From assembly GCF_020736365.1 (NCBI RefSeq), contig NZ_CP085988.1:43501-107500 (forward strand): a stretch of 64,000 nucleotides of DNA, written 5' to 3'. Shown here in pieces: positions 17,413 through 23,896 of the stretch. Under the pieces are notes generated by a model. The model saw only the letters and a program-made list of their open reading frames with translations. It did no database searches and was not told the DNA's origin. Origin of the DNA: Clostridium sp. M62/1 (GTDB taxonomy: Bacteria > Bacillota > Clostridia > Lachnospirales > Lachnospiraceae). A program made the position numbers and the translations under genes. Numbering within the stretch: the stretch's first letter is position 1; every line of letters begins with the position of its first letter.

Positions 17413-18318
17413 ATGGGCGGCATGAAAGTGTCAAACATGGATTTTATAAAACTGCTGCCCGCCTTCATGCAGGACGACGAGGCAGCGATCGCACTCAGCA
17501 AGGCCGTGAACAAGCTCATAGGTGAGCCGGGCAAACGTCTGGCCACAATCCGCACATGGGACAAGGTAGACGAGCTCACAGAGGCGGAGTGCAACGAAAT
17601 GGCGTGGGAGCTGGACATTGACTGGTACGACTCCGAAGGCATGAGCCTGACAGAGAAGCGGAACACAATCAAGCTCGCGCAGCAGATCAAAAGAAAACGC
17701 GGTACCAAGTGGGCCGTTGAGCGTCTGATCGGCGCATACTTCGGCGAGGGCTATGTCATGGAGTGGTTCGAGATGGACGACTCCCCGTACACCTTCGCGG
17801 CTCTAACCACAAACGCGAACACCGACGGCGAAAATTTTAATAAATTTGTTGACGCCGTTCAGGCTGCCAAAAATGTGCGCTCGCATATCGCGGGCGTTTT
17901 CTATTACTGGCAGCAGGGGCCGGATCCCGGTATTGAGTGTGCGCTGAACACGGAGCTGCACCGTTATGATTTTGTAAAATGCGGTACCAACCCGCGAACG
18001 GCCACGATCGGCTTCGTGATAAAGCCGAGCATTGAAACAGATCCGGAAGTGAAGCCGTACCTATACGACTACACTCACGCCGGAACTACAACCTGCGGAA
18101 CATATCCGCAGCCCGGAACACTCGGCGCCGTCGTAAAGCAAGCGGCTGCAGCCGAGCCTGACACCGAGGCGTTCCGTTACAACTACCCTGAATGTGGAAT
18201 AACTCCACGGCCGGGGACGTTGGGCTCAGTTATAAAACGCGCAGCAGCCACGAACGAAAAGGCGGCCCTGTTCTGCTATCCGTTCGTAAAATGCGGAACT
18301 AAGCGCTGCGGGGAATAA
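17413..18318 (+). CDS. Tail protein I (gpI-like) with C-terminal Cys-Gly-Thr repeats
   Basis: I start it at ATG 17413, which has normal spacing from AAAGGAGG. A GTG at 17404 overlaps the ribosome binding site and is less likely. The product has 301 residues. The first 170 follow the gpI family: Leu-Leu-Pro-Ala-Phe-Met, a helix with Met-Ala-Trp-Glu-Leu-Asp-Ile-Asp-Trp-Tyr, and Lys-Arg-Gly-Thr-Lys-Trp-Ala-Val-Glu-Arg. After that come about three and a half units of roughly 35-40 residues built on Tyr-x-x-x-x-Cys-Gly-Thr-x-Pro-x-x-Gly-Thr-Leu-Gly-x-Val-x-Lys. gpI links baseplate and fibres; the repeats may be the fibre docking or a short stalk. Confidence 0.8.
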   Translation: MGGMKVSNMDFIKLLPAFMQDDEAAIALSKAVNKLIGEPGKRLATIRTWDKVDELTEAECNEMAWELDIDWYDSEGMSLTEKRNTIKLAQQIKRKRGTKWAVERLIGAYFGEGYVMEWFEMDDSPYTFAALTTNANTDGENFNKFVDAVQAAKNVRSHIAGVFYYWQQGPDPGIECALNTELHRYDFVKCGTNPRTATIGFVIKPSIETDPEVKPYLYDYTHAGTTTCGTYPQPGTLGAVVKQAAAAEPDTEAFRYNYPECGITPRPGTLGSVIKRAAATNEKAALFCYPFVKCGTKRCGE

Positions 18319-18337
18319 ACCGAAAGGAGGGCACAAA

Positions 18338-18649
18338 ATGGCATACTTCGGCGAAGCCTACATGGGACGAAGGCGGCAGCAGTGGCTCCGCTCTCTCGCC
18401 TATGTCGAGGCTCAGACAAACGGCACATGGCACCGCGGAACGATCAACCAGAAAAAGATCGAAGGCGAAAACGTGGTAGTTATGGCGACGTTCCCGACGC
18501 TGGACTCTATCGCCTGCACGATCAACGCCTCCCGTCTGATCGACACCTACGGGGAGCAGGCAGCATACCAGCAGAGAACTATCAACAAAGTGGCCGGACA
18601 GGGAACCATGATCAAGATCACGATCCCGATATATGAAGTCACAGCATAA
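18338..18649 (+). CDS. Small phage tail protein of unknown function
   Basis: The 103-residue protein has an AAAGGAGG site and no family I can name. The first third is basic and aromatic (Met-Gly-Arg-Arg-Arg-Gln-Gln-Trp). The rest alternates as if beta rich, with a Met-Ile-Lys-Ile-Thr-Ile-Pro-Ile-Tyr strand at the end. It sits between gpI and the fibre-related genes, so a fibre adaptor or baseplate decoration role is possible. Confidence 0.6.
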   Translation: MAYFGEAYMGRRRQQWLRSLAYVEAQTNGTWHRGTINQKKIEGENVVVMATFPTLDSIACTINASRLIDTYGEQAAYQQRTINKVAGQGTMIKITIPIYEVTA

Positions 18650-18669
18650 AGGAAGGAGGAAGCAGACAC

Positions 18670-19095
18670 ATGTATAACGCAACAAAATGGCTCGACAAAG
18701 TGGTAGACGTCGATAGCGGCGAGGTCATTCAGGCCGGAACCGATCAGAGCGCCGCCCACTTCAACAACATGGAGAGCGGGATCACAGACGCCAGCGTGGC
18801 CGCTGCCATGCTCCTGATCGCAGCCGGAGAGCTCCAGTCTCAGACAGAGATCGAGCGCCACGTCGTAGAACTGAAAAACACGGCGAGCTATCCGTTCAAC
18901 AACTCCACTAAGACCGTGAGCCTTGCGATCACTCGCGACAACACAGACTACACCGTGGACGCGGATATTCAGGCCCACACCGGAAATGTCGGCGAGATCC
19001 AGATCTACGACAAGCAGCTCAACGGCTTCAAGGTCAAGTACGACGGAAGCGCCGAGAGCGCCACCCTTATTTTAAGAATCAAAGGAGGTAAATAA
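18670..19095 (+). CDS. Fibre-associated phage structural protein
   Basis: The product has 141 residues. The opening Trp-Leu-Asp-Lys-Val-Val-Asp...Gly-Thr-Asp-Gln-Ser-Ala-Ala-His-Phe-Asn-Asn-Met-Glu is a pattern often seen at the start of clostridial tail fibre and tail-tip proteins. A beta domain follows, with Asn-Val-Gly-Glu-Ile-Gln-Ile-Tyr-Asp-Lys. It is probably part of the receptor-binding apparatus that carries the DGR target protein. That role is inferred from order. Confidence 0.55.
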   Translation: MYNATKWLDKVVDVDSGEVIQAGTDQSAAHFNNMESGITDASVAAAMLLIAAGELQSQTEIERHVVELKNTASYPFNNSTKTVSLAITRDNTDYTVDADIQAHTGNVGEIQIYDKQLNGFKVKYDGSAESATLILRIKGGK

Positions 19096-19098
19096 ACC

Positions 19099-19467
19099 AT
19101 GGCAAAAATCAACGACGTGCAGGTGATCGAGAAGAACACCGGCGAAAAGATCCAGTGGGAGCAGGACGGCTACCGTCTCAGCTTCGACGACGACGCGCTC
19201 AGCGTCAAGGTTACCAAGTATCAGGGCGACGAGGCCCGCACCCTCGACGTGTGCATGGATCGCGGCGGTGATCTCATGCTCGGCACCCAGCCCGGCGGCC
19301 GCTATGTGGCCCAGATCGAGATCCCGGCCGCAACCTATACCGAGACACCGATCGAACCGCAGGAAGGCGCCGACGAGTCCGGCGATACCAACCGCCAGAC
19401 CGTAGAGCACACAAAGAACCCGCTCGACATGGCAGAGGTGAAGCTGATCCTCTGGAGCATTGAATAA
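19099..19467 (+). CDS. Unknown phage protein upstream of the DGR target
   Basis: This 122-residue protein starts three bases after its neighbour's stop. It is beta rich, with a Leu-Asp-Val-Cys-Met-Asp-Arg-Gly-Gly-Asp-Leu turn, a Gly-Gly-Arg-Tyr-Val-Ala-Gln-Ile-Glu strand and an acidic Pro/Glu/Thr segment near residues 78-97. I do not recognise the family. Because it is always next to a receptor-binding gene in this window, it may be a chaperone or collar for that protein. Confidence 0.5.
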   Translation: MAKINDVQVIEKNTGEKIQWEQDGYRLSFDDDALSVKVTKYQGDEARTLDVCMDRGGDLMLGTQPGGRYVAQIEIPAATYTETPIEPQEGADESGDTNRQTVEHTKNPLDMAEVKLILWSIE

Positions 19468-19487
19468 GCAGAAAGGAGCACAAGAAA

Positions 19488-20585
19488 ATGGCAAATTTTG
19501 ACCTCACCAATCTGGCAGTAAAAATGATCTGCCCGAACAACGTCGTCAAGACAGACGACACCGATCTCCCTTCCGTTCTGGTGTATATCCCGAAGTTTAA
19601 GAACTCGGACGTACTCACCGGCGGAAATGACAGCACCCACCCGGCCTTTATCGTCAACGGCGTGGAAATCCCCGGCTTTTACTACGGCAAGTATCAGGCC
19701 AAGGTTTACAACTCCGTAGCGTACAGCCTGCCGGGCGAAGATCCGACCGCAAGTATCAACTTCGACACCGCACGCGCACGCTGCGAGGCCAAGGGCGCAG
19801 GCTGGCACCTGAGCACTAACGCAGAATGGGCCGCGATCGCTCTCTGGTGCAAGAAAAACGGCTTCCTCCCGTATGGTAACAACAACTACGGCAAAGACAG
19901 CCGCGAAAGTAATTACAAAGCCGCGCCGAGCTACTACGAAAGCGGCAAGATCGCGAGAGTTGCAACTGGTACCGGCCCGATCTCATGGAGCCACGACAAG
20001 ACCATGGCTGGTATCTGGGATCTGAACGGCAACGTGTGGGAATGGCAGGGAGGAATCCGCCTTGTTTGGGGTGAGCTTCAGATCCTCGCAAACAACGACG
20101 CAGCCGATCCGGACAACCCTCAGAACGCAACGAGCACATGCTGGAAGGCTATCAACGCCGCAGACGGCGCCCTCGTGGATCCTGAGAGCAAGACGACCGA
20201 CAGCTCCGCCCATGTTTCCGGTAAAACCGTAAAACTGGACTATGTGAACAACAAGTGGACGTACTCTACTTCGATCACCAACGCCAAAGATGAAAGCCGA
20301 AGCTGCGCCTTTTATCAGGTTGCTGCCGACAGCTCGATCGGAGACGCTGCCAAGGTTATGCTGCGCGCTCTCGCCCTTCTCCCGGACTCTGACGTCACTA
20401 CTGACGTATACGAGGGCGACTACATGTGGTGGAATAACGGCGTAGCCGAGCGCTGCGTGTTTCGCGGGGGCCGCTGGTACTCCGGTGCGAGCGCTGGTGT
20501 GTTCTACCTCGGCGGCCACAACTCCCGCGGCGGTGTGGGCACGGGCCTCGGCTTCCGTGCCGCTTATATCCCGGAAATCCGGTAA
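19488..20585 (+). CDS. DGR-diversified receptor-binding protein (formylglycine-generating-enzyme/C-type lectin fold)
   Basis: The 365-residue protein has a Val-Tyr-Ile-Pro-Lys-Phe start and a Pro-Gly-Phe-Tyr-Tyr-Gly-Lys-Tyr-Gln segment. It continues with Trp-His-Leu-Ser-Thr-Asn-Ala-Glu-Trp-Ala-Ala and Gly-Ile-Trp-Asp-Leu-Asn-Gly-Asn-Val-Trp-Glu-Trp, all hallmarks of FGE-sulfatase/lectin folds used as DGR scaffolds. The variable region covers about residues 321-359 and ends Gly-Phe-Arg-Ala-Ala-Tyr-Ile, as in many DGR targets. Variable positions match template Asn codons. It is the last tail gene and probably contacts the cell surface, so diversification should change host or receptor range. 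The Avd gene follows 71 bases after the stop. Confidence 0.9.
   Translation: MANFDLTNLAVKMICPNNVVKTDDTDLPSVLVYIPKFKNSDVLTGGNDSTHPAFIVNGVEIPGFYYGKYQAKVYNSVAYSLPGEDPTASINFDTARARCEAKGAGWHLSTNAEWAAIALWCKKNGFLPYGNNNYGKDSRESNYKAAPSYYESGKIARVATGTGPISWSHDKTMAGIWDLNGNVWEWQGGIRLVWGELQILANNDAADPDNPQNATSTCWKAINAADGALVDPESKTTDSSAHVSGKTVKLDYVNNKWTYSTSITNAKDESRSCAFYQVAADSSIGDAAKVMLRALALLPDSDVTTDVYEGDYMWWNNGVAERCVFRGGRWYSGASAGVFYLGGHNSRGGVGTGLGFRAAYIPEIR
20450..20564 (+). repeat. DGR variable repeat VR1
   Basis: This 115-bp stretch at the 3' end of the target gene matches the template repeat at 21616-21730. By eye, 18 of 25 template adenine positions differ, while every non-adenine position is identical. 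The shared 3' end CGGCTTCCGTGCCGCT is the expected initiation region for mutagenic homing. Just downstream the inverted repeat CCGGAAATCCGG overlaps the last codons. Confidence 0.95.
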
Positions 20586-20609
20586 TCTGGCAATCTGAAA
20601 ATCTGGCAT

Positions 20610-20634
20610 GAGGGTGGCCCACCAAGCCACCCTC
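20610..20634 (+). promoter_or_regulatory. Hairpin 3' of VR1
   Basis: A perfect 9-bp stem (GAGGGTGGC with GCCACCCTC) with a 7-base loop lies 46 bases after VR1. In the Bordetella phage DGR a hairpin near the 3' end of VR is needed for efficient retargeting. A weak terminator is the alternative, but the following sequence is not a clean T run. The same hairpin recurs at 21193-21217. Confidence 0.6.
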
Positions 20635-20656
20635 TACCCTTTTAAGGAGTAACAAC

Positions 20657-21001
20657 ATGGACAACTTACAACTGCGGCAGCGTATCGTTCGGAGCATGAT
20701 CCGGGTGAGCGAACGCACCGCAAATATGAGAAAACCCGAAAAATTCGAGTATCGCAAGCACATGACGGCGGCGTTCATGGATATGCTGGAGCTCTGCATT
20801 GAGGCCAACCGGGCCAGAGGCTCGCGCCGGGTAGAACTCCAGAACAAAATGGACACCAAGCTGGACGTGCTGCGCTCTCTCGTAGACACGGCAGTTTCTC
20901 CGGAGGATCGCCTGATCTCTCCGGGGCTCCACGAAATATGGAGCAAGGAGCTGAACGAAATCGGGCGTATGCTCGGCGGCTGGAAAAAGTCGAACGAGTA
21001 A
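20657..21001 (+). CDS. avd: Avd-like DGR accessory protein, copy 1
   Basis: The 114-residue protein is basic and all-helical, with four helices as in Avd. Examples are Gln-Arg-Ile-Val-Arg-Ser-Met-Ile, Phe-Met-Asp-Met-Leu-Glu-Leu-Cys-Ile-Glu-Ala-Asn, Leu-Asp-Val-Leu-Arg-Ser-Leu-Val and Leu-Asn-Glu-Ile-Gly-Arg-Met-Leu-Gly. Avd forms a pentameric barrel that binds the reverse transcriptase and the template RNA. AAGGAG precedes the ATG. Position between target and template matches the classical target-avd-TR-RT order. The protein is identical to the second copy at 21240. Confidence 0.82.
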   Translation: MDNLQLRQRIVRSMIRVSERTANMRKPEKFEYRKHMTAAFMDMLELCIEANRARGSRRVELQNKMDTKLDVLRSLVDTAVSPEDRLISPGLHEIWSKELNEIGRMLGGWKKSNE

Positions 21002-21032
21002 AGCCCGTGGGGAATGTGTCGAGATAAAGGAG

Positions 21033-21147
21033 GCGCTGCGTGTTTCGCGGGGGCCTCTGGCCCAACGGTGCGTCCGCTGGTGTGTTCTGCCTCAGCGGCA
21101 TCGACTCCCGCAGCTGTGTGGGCACGTACCTCGGCTTCCGTGCCGCT
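21033..21147 (+). repeat. DGR variable repeat VR2 (chimeric, orphan)
   Basis: This 115-bp copy has the upstream flank of the template and the downstream flank of VR1. By eye it differs from the template at 17 of 25 adenine positions and at no other position. It also differs from VR1 at many of those positions, so it has had its own round or rounds of mutagenic homing. Confidence 0.93.
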
Positions 21148-21168
21148 TATATCCCGGAAATCCGGTAA
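21040..21168 (+). CDS. Possible 42-residue free variable-domain peptide from VR2
   Basis: A GTG at 21040 lies six bases after AAAGGAGG (21026-21033). It reads VR2 in the same frame as the target gene, ending at the same TAA. The peptide keeps the lectin-fold C-terminal strand Gly-Phe-Arg-Ala-Ala-Tyr-Ile and has no stop or frameshift. The large N-terminal part of the lectin domain is absent, so it is unlikely to fold alone. It could be an untranslated spare cassette or a peptide that swaps into the target. Translation is not shown. Confidence 0.4.
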   Translation: MFRGGLWPNGASAGVFCLSGIDSRSCVGTYLGFRAAYIPEIR

Positions 21169-21192
21169 TCTGGCAATCTGAAAATCTGGCAT

Positions 21193-21217
21193 GAGGGTGG
21201 CCCACCAAGCCACCCTC
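21193..21217 (+). promoter_or_regulatory. Hairpin 3' of VR2
   Basis: Exact copy of the 9-bp stem, 7-base loop hairpin found after VR1, placed at the same distance from VR2. Its retention means VR2 has all the cis elements visible at VR1. Confidence 0.6.
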
Positions 21218-21239
21218 TACCCTTTTAAGGAGTAACAAC

Positions 21240-21584
21240 ATGGACAACTTACAACTGCGGCAGCGTATCGTTCGGAGCATGATCCGGGTGAGCGAACGCA
21301 CCGCAAATATGAGAAAACCCGAAAAATTCGAGTATCGCAAGCACATGACGGCGGCGTTCATGGATATGCTGGAGCTCTGCATTGAGGCCAACCGGGCCAG
21401 AGGCTCGCGCCGGGTAGAACTCCAGAACAAAATGGACACCAAGCTGGACGTGCTGCGCTCTCTCGTAGACACGGCAGTTTCTCCGGAGGATCGCCTGATC
21501 TCTCCGGGGCTCCACGAAATATGGAGCAAGGAGCTGAACGAAATCGGGCGTATGCTCGGCGGCTGGAAAAAGTCGAACGAGTAA
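21240..21584 (+). CDS. avd: Avd-like DGR accessory protein, copy 2
   Basis: Identical in protein sequence to copy 1 (114 residues), with the same AAGGAG site. It lies directly upstream of the template repeat, the normal place for avd, so it is probably the ancestral-position copy. Two identical copies could raise the Avd dose relative to the reverse transcriptase. Identity shows that the duplication is recent or kept uniform by recombination. Confidence 0.82.
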   Translation: MDNLQLRQRIVRSMIRVSERTANMRKPEKFEYRKHMTAAFMDMLELCIEANRARGSRRVELQNKMDTKLDVLRSLVDTAVSPEDRLISPGLHEIWSKELNEIGRMLGGWKKSNE

Positions 21585-21615
21585 AGCCCGTGGGGAATGT
21601 GTCGAGATAAAGGAG

Positions 21616-21730
21616 GCGCTGCGTGTATCGCGGGGGCAACTGGAACAACGGTGCGAACGCTGGTGTGTTCTACCTCAACGGCAACAACTCCCGCAGCAAT
21701 GTGAACACGAACATCGGCTTCCGTGCCGCT
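21616..21730 (+). repeat. DGR template repeat (TR)
   Basis: This 115-bp template contains 25 adenines, mostly in AAC/AAT (Asn) codons when read in the target frame. Such codons cannot become stop codons by adenine change alone. It shares all other bases with VR1 and VR2. Downstream it departs from the variable repeats after CGTGCCGCT. The reverse transcriptase copies its RNA with random bases opposite adenine. Confidence 0.95.
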
Positions 21731-22011
21731 CTTGCCTTATTTGTTTATTTTCTGAGGGCCAAGGCCCAGCAGAAACACCAAGGCAAAAGGGATGCATTTC
21801 CCGGCCGACAAGGCCAAAGATACACGCTCGTGCTGCTCTGCCGGTGGAGGCCGCCGGGGACACCGAGCAAACCGCGCAGGCTGGCCGTTGTCTGCTATGC
21901 GGGCAGAAGGGGGATCCGGATCCTGCGGCGTGGCGACCGCAGAGGAAAGATCTCGCCGAGGAATGTCACAACGCGGGCCATAATTATGACAACACAAGGA
22001 GGAACGAGGAC
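21731..22011 (+). ncRNA. Spacer part of the DGR template RNA
   Basis: About 280 bases separate template and reverse transcriptase. Although frames are open here, codon use and residue content look unnatural, and a clear ribosome binding site appears only before 22012. In studied DGRs the template RNA runs into this spacer, which folds and binds Avd-RT. Short GC-rich inverted segments such as GGCCAAGGCC are present. RNA extent is inferred. Confidence 0.55.
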
Positions 22012-23157
22012 ATGGATCCAAGAAACCAGCCCTCCCTTCTGGAGAGAATATACTCGTGGGAGAATCTTCTGGACGCATACCACGAGGCAGCAAGCGAGAA
22101 GTGGTACCGCAACGACGTGACCGCCTTCGCGGCGAATCTGGAGGAAAACCTGATCAGTATACAAAACGACCTGATCTGGCACACCTACAAAGTGGGCCGG
22201 TACCGGCAGTTCTACGTCCATGAACCGAAGAAACGGCTCGTCATGGCTCTGGGCTTCCGGGATCGTGTCGTGCAGTGGGCGATCTACCTCCAGACAAACC
22301 AACACCTCGACAATGGCATGATATACCACAGCTACGGGTGCAGGGTGGGAAAAGGAACCACCAGAGCAGCCGACCGGCTTCAATACTGGTGCACACTCGT
22401 GGATCGGAAGCCGGGCAAATGGTACTACCTGAAACTGGACGTATCAAAGTATTTTTACCGGGTGGATCACCGGGTACTGCTCGACATACTCCGCCGGAAG
22501 TTCCCGAACGAGGACGGCTACCTCTGGCTTATGGAAACAATTATAAATTGCGACCATACACCCTTTGGACTGCCTCCGGGAAAGTCCGCCGACGAGATCC
22601 CACCGTCTGAAAGACTGTTCGAGGTAGGTATGCCGATCGGAAACCTCACGAGCCAGCTACTCGCGAACGTCTGCCTCAATGAGCTGGATCAGTATATCAA
22701 GCACGAGCTGAAAGCCCATTTTTACGACAGATACATGGACGACATGGCGCTGCTCTATCCTGACGCGGCCACACTGAACCGGTGGAGGGTTGCGATCGAG
22801 AAGTATCTGAACGAAGTCCTGCACCTCGAATTGAACAGCAAAACCACGATCGGACTCGTCAAGCACGGGATCACCTTCGTGGGCTGCCGAATCTATCCGG
22901 GGTACCGCAAACCGACAGCTCAGTCGGTCAAGAAAATGAAGGCACGTATGCGCTACATAGCGAAAGAGTACGAGGCCGGGCTGATCGACTTCGACGCGGT
23001 AGACGCGACCATGCAGAGCTACTTCGGACTTATGGGCCACTGCTCCACTCACGGGCTCCAGAAATGGATCGAGAAAAATATTATTTTCAAACGCAAAGAA
23101 ATGGCAGACATAGAGCTGCCGCAGGAGGTGACACAATGGGAATTGAATCAGTTTTGA
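22012..23157 (+). CDS. DGR reverse transcriptase
   Basis: The protein has 381 residues from ATG 22012, chosen because AAGGAGG lies at 21996-22002; an upstream in-frame ATG at 21844 lacks such a site. The catalytic Tyr-Met-Asp-Asp is at about 241-244. The Ile-Gly-Asn-Leu-Thr-Ser-Gln motif at about 209-215 is the DGR signature that replaces the QG box of other retroelement enzymes. Palm motif A appears as Leu-Lys-Leu-Asp-Val-Ser-Lys-Tyr-Phe. The C-terminal thumb is basic. The enzyme copies the template RNA with adenine-specific errors, and the cDNA replaces the variable repeat. Its stop overlaps the next gene. Confidence 0.95.
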   Translation: MDPRNQPSLLERIYSWENLLDAYHEAASEKWYRNDVTAFAANLEENLISIQNDLIWHTYKVGRYRQFYVHEPKKRLVMALGFRDRVVQWAIYLQTNQHLDNGMIYHSYGCRVGKGTTRAADRLQYWCTLVDRKPGKWYYLKLDVSKYFYRVDHRVLLDILRRKFPNEDGYLWLMETIINCDHTPFGLPPGKSADEIPPSERLFEVGMPIGNLTSQLLANVCLNELDQYIKHELKAHFYDRYMDDMALLYPDAATLNRWRVAIEKYLNEVLHLELNSKTTIGLVKHGITFVGCRIYPGYRKPTAQSVKKMKARMRYIAKEYEAGLIDFDAVDATMQSYFGLMGHCSTHGLQKWIEKNIIFKRKEMADIELPQEVTQWELNQF

Positions 23158-23492
23158 TCGCCTGCCTTCCTTCGGCGATCACTGGGTTCTGCTTCTGGTG
23201 TATCGAGCAGAAAATCCAGAAACAGAGCAAGAAACTGGAGAAGGAAGAAAAACAACGACGAGAAGCTCAGGACAAGCGCGAAAAGCTCCACGAACAGCAG
23301 GAGCTTTTTTTAGTGCAGGGAGTAAACGCCGCGATCGCCCTCGGAGAAGCCACGGCCAGAGCCGTGCAGCGGATCCCGGACGCGAACTGCAACGGTGATA
23401 TGCACGCGGCCCTCGACTATGCCGCCAAGGTCAAACATGATCAGAAGGACTTCCTGACGAGGCAGGGGATCGAATCTATTTATGAAAGCTAA
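23136..23492 (+). CDS. Small membrane-anchored coiled-coil phage protein
   Basis: I start this 118-residue protein at ATG 23136, which follows GCAGGAGGTG and overlaps the reverse transcriptase end by 22 bases. Residues of about 5-24 form one hydrophobic segment. Residues 25-60 are a highly charged Lys/Glu/Gln coiled coil. The rest is mixed and ends Gly-Ile-Glu-Ser-Ile-Tyr-Glu-Ser. The protein opens the lysis-side gene group. It could be a holin-like or spanin-like factor, but no family is recognised. Confidence 0.6.
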   Translation: MGIESVLIACLPSAITGFCFWCIEQKIQKQSKKLEKEEKQRREAQDKREKLHEQQELFLVQGVNAAIALGEATARAVQRIPDANCNGDMHAALDYAAKVKHDQKDFLTRQGIESIYES

Positions 23493-23504
23493 GGAGGTGA
23501 CACC

Positions 23505-23885
23505 ATGACTGAGGAAACGCTGGAACCGGTAGAAACCGAAACAGATCCGGAGGAACGGATCCGAGAGCTGACAGCCGAAAACCGTCGGCTCCGGAAGCAG
23601 ATCAAACGAATGAGAGAGGCTGCAGCCACCAGCAAAAAGGTGGAATTTTCAAAAATTATTTTCTGCGGCGCTTCAATCGTGACGATCTTAATTACCGTCT
23701 TTTCCTGCTGGATTATTTACTCCACCATGGACACCTCAGCCCTCGCCTACCTGATCCCGGCCGTGTTCGCTGAAATGGCGAGCGCGACCGGTTTTTACTA
23801 CACGAAGGCCAAGGCTGAAAACAAAATCAAATTGATGAACGCCAACGGCGTGCAGCCAGAGGCGGACAACTTCAACGACTTCTAA
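23505..23885 (+). CDS. Two-span membrane protein, lysis module
   Basis: The 126-residue product has an N-terminal charged coiled coil (about 15-45) and two hydrophobic spans (about 52-70 and 78-96), with a short soluble tail. AAGGAGGTGACACC precedes the ATG. It sits directly before the endolysin. A holin or antiholin role would fit size, topology and place, although the LLH-type holin at 25637 is the better holin candidate. No family motif was seen. Confidence 0.6.
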   Translation: MTEETLEPVETETDPEERIRELTAENRRLRKQIKRMREAAATSKKVEFSKIIFCGASIVTILITVFSCWIIYSTMDTSALAYLIPAVFAEMASATGFYYTKAKAENKIKLMNANGVQPEADNFNDF

Positions 23886-23896
23886 GGAGGTGGAAC

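Larger units (their letters stand above)
20450..21615 (+). repeat. Tandem 583-bp duplication (variable repeat + hairpin + avd)
   Basis: Unit A is 20450-21032 and unit B is 21033-21615; the template repeat begins at 21616 in the same register. The two units look identical except in the adenine-derived positions of the variable repeats. The sequence before unit B and before the template is the same spacer ending in AAAGGAG. This is what unequal recombination between a variable repeat and the template repeat would produce. Confidence 0.9.

Noticed and set aside
20610..20634. Hairpin after VR1 as a strong rho-independent terminator
   Set aside because: It is followed by TACCCTTTTAAGG, which is not a good T run, and the avd ribosome binding site comes directly after it.
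20450..21615. The duplication as a plain assembly artefact
   Set aside because: The two variable repeats differ at many positions, all of them template adenines, and unit B has a template-type upstream flank. A mis-join of identical reads would not give this. Long reads are still needed for proof.
21844..22011. Upstream extension of the reverse transcriptase to an earlier ATG
   Set aside because: No ribosome binding site before 21844, while AAGGAGG lies at the right distance before 22012, where typical RT sequence begins.
21623..22120. GTG-started frame of about 165 codons running through the template repeat into the reverse transcriptase gene
   Set aside because: It has a Shine-Dalgarno only because the template shares the duplicated flank. 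After the template its residues are Arg/Pro rich and unnatural and it overlaps the reverse transcriptase. The template is expected to act as RNA.
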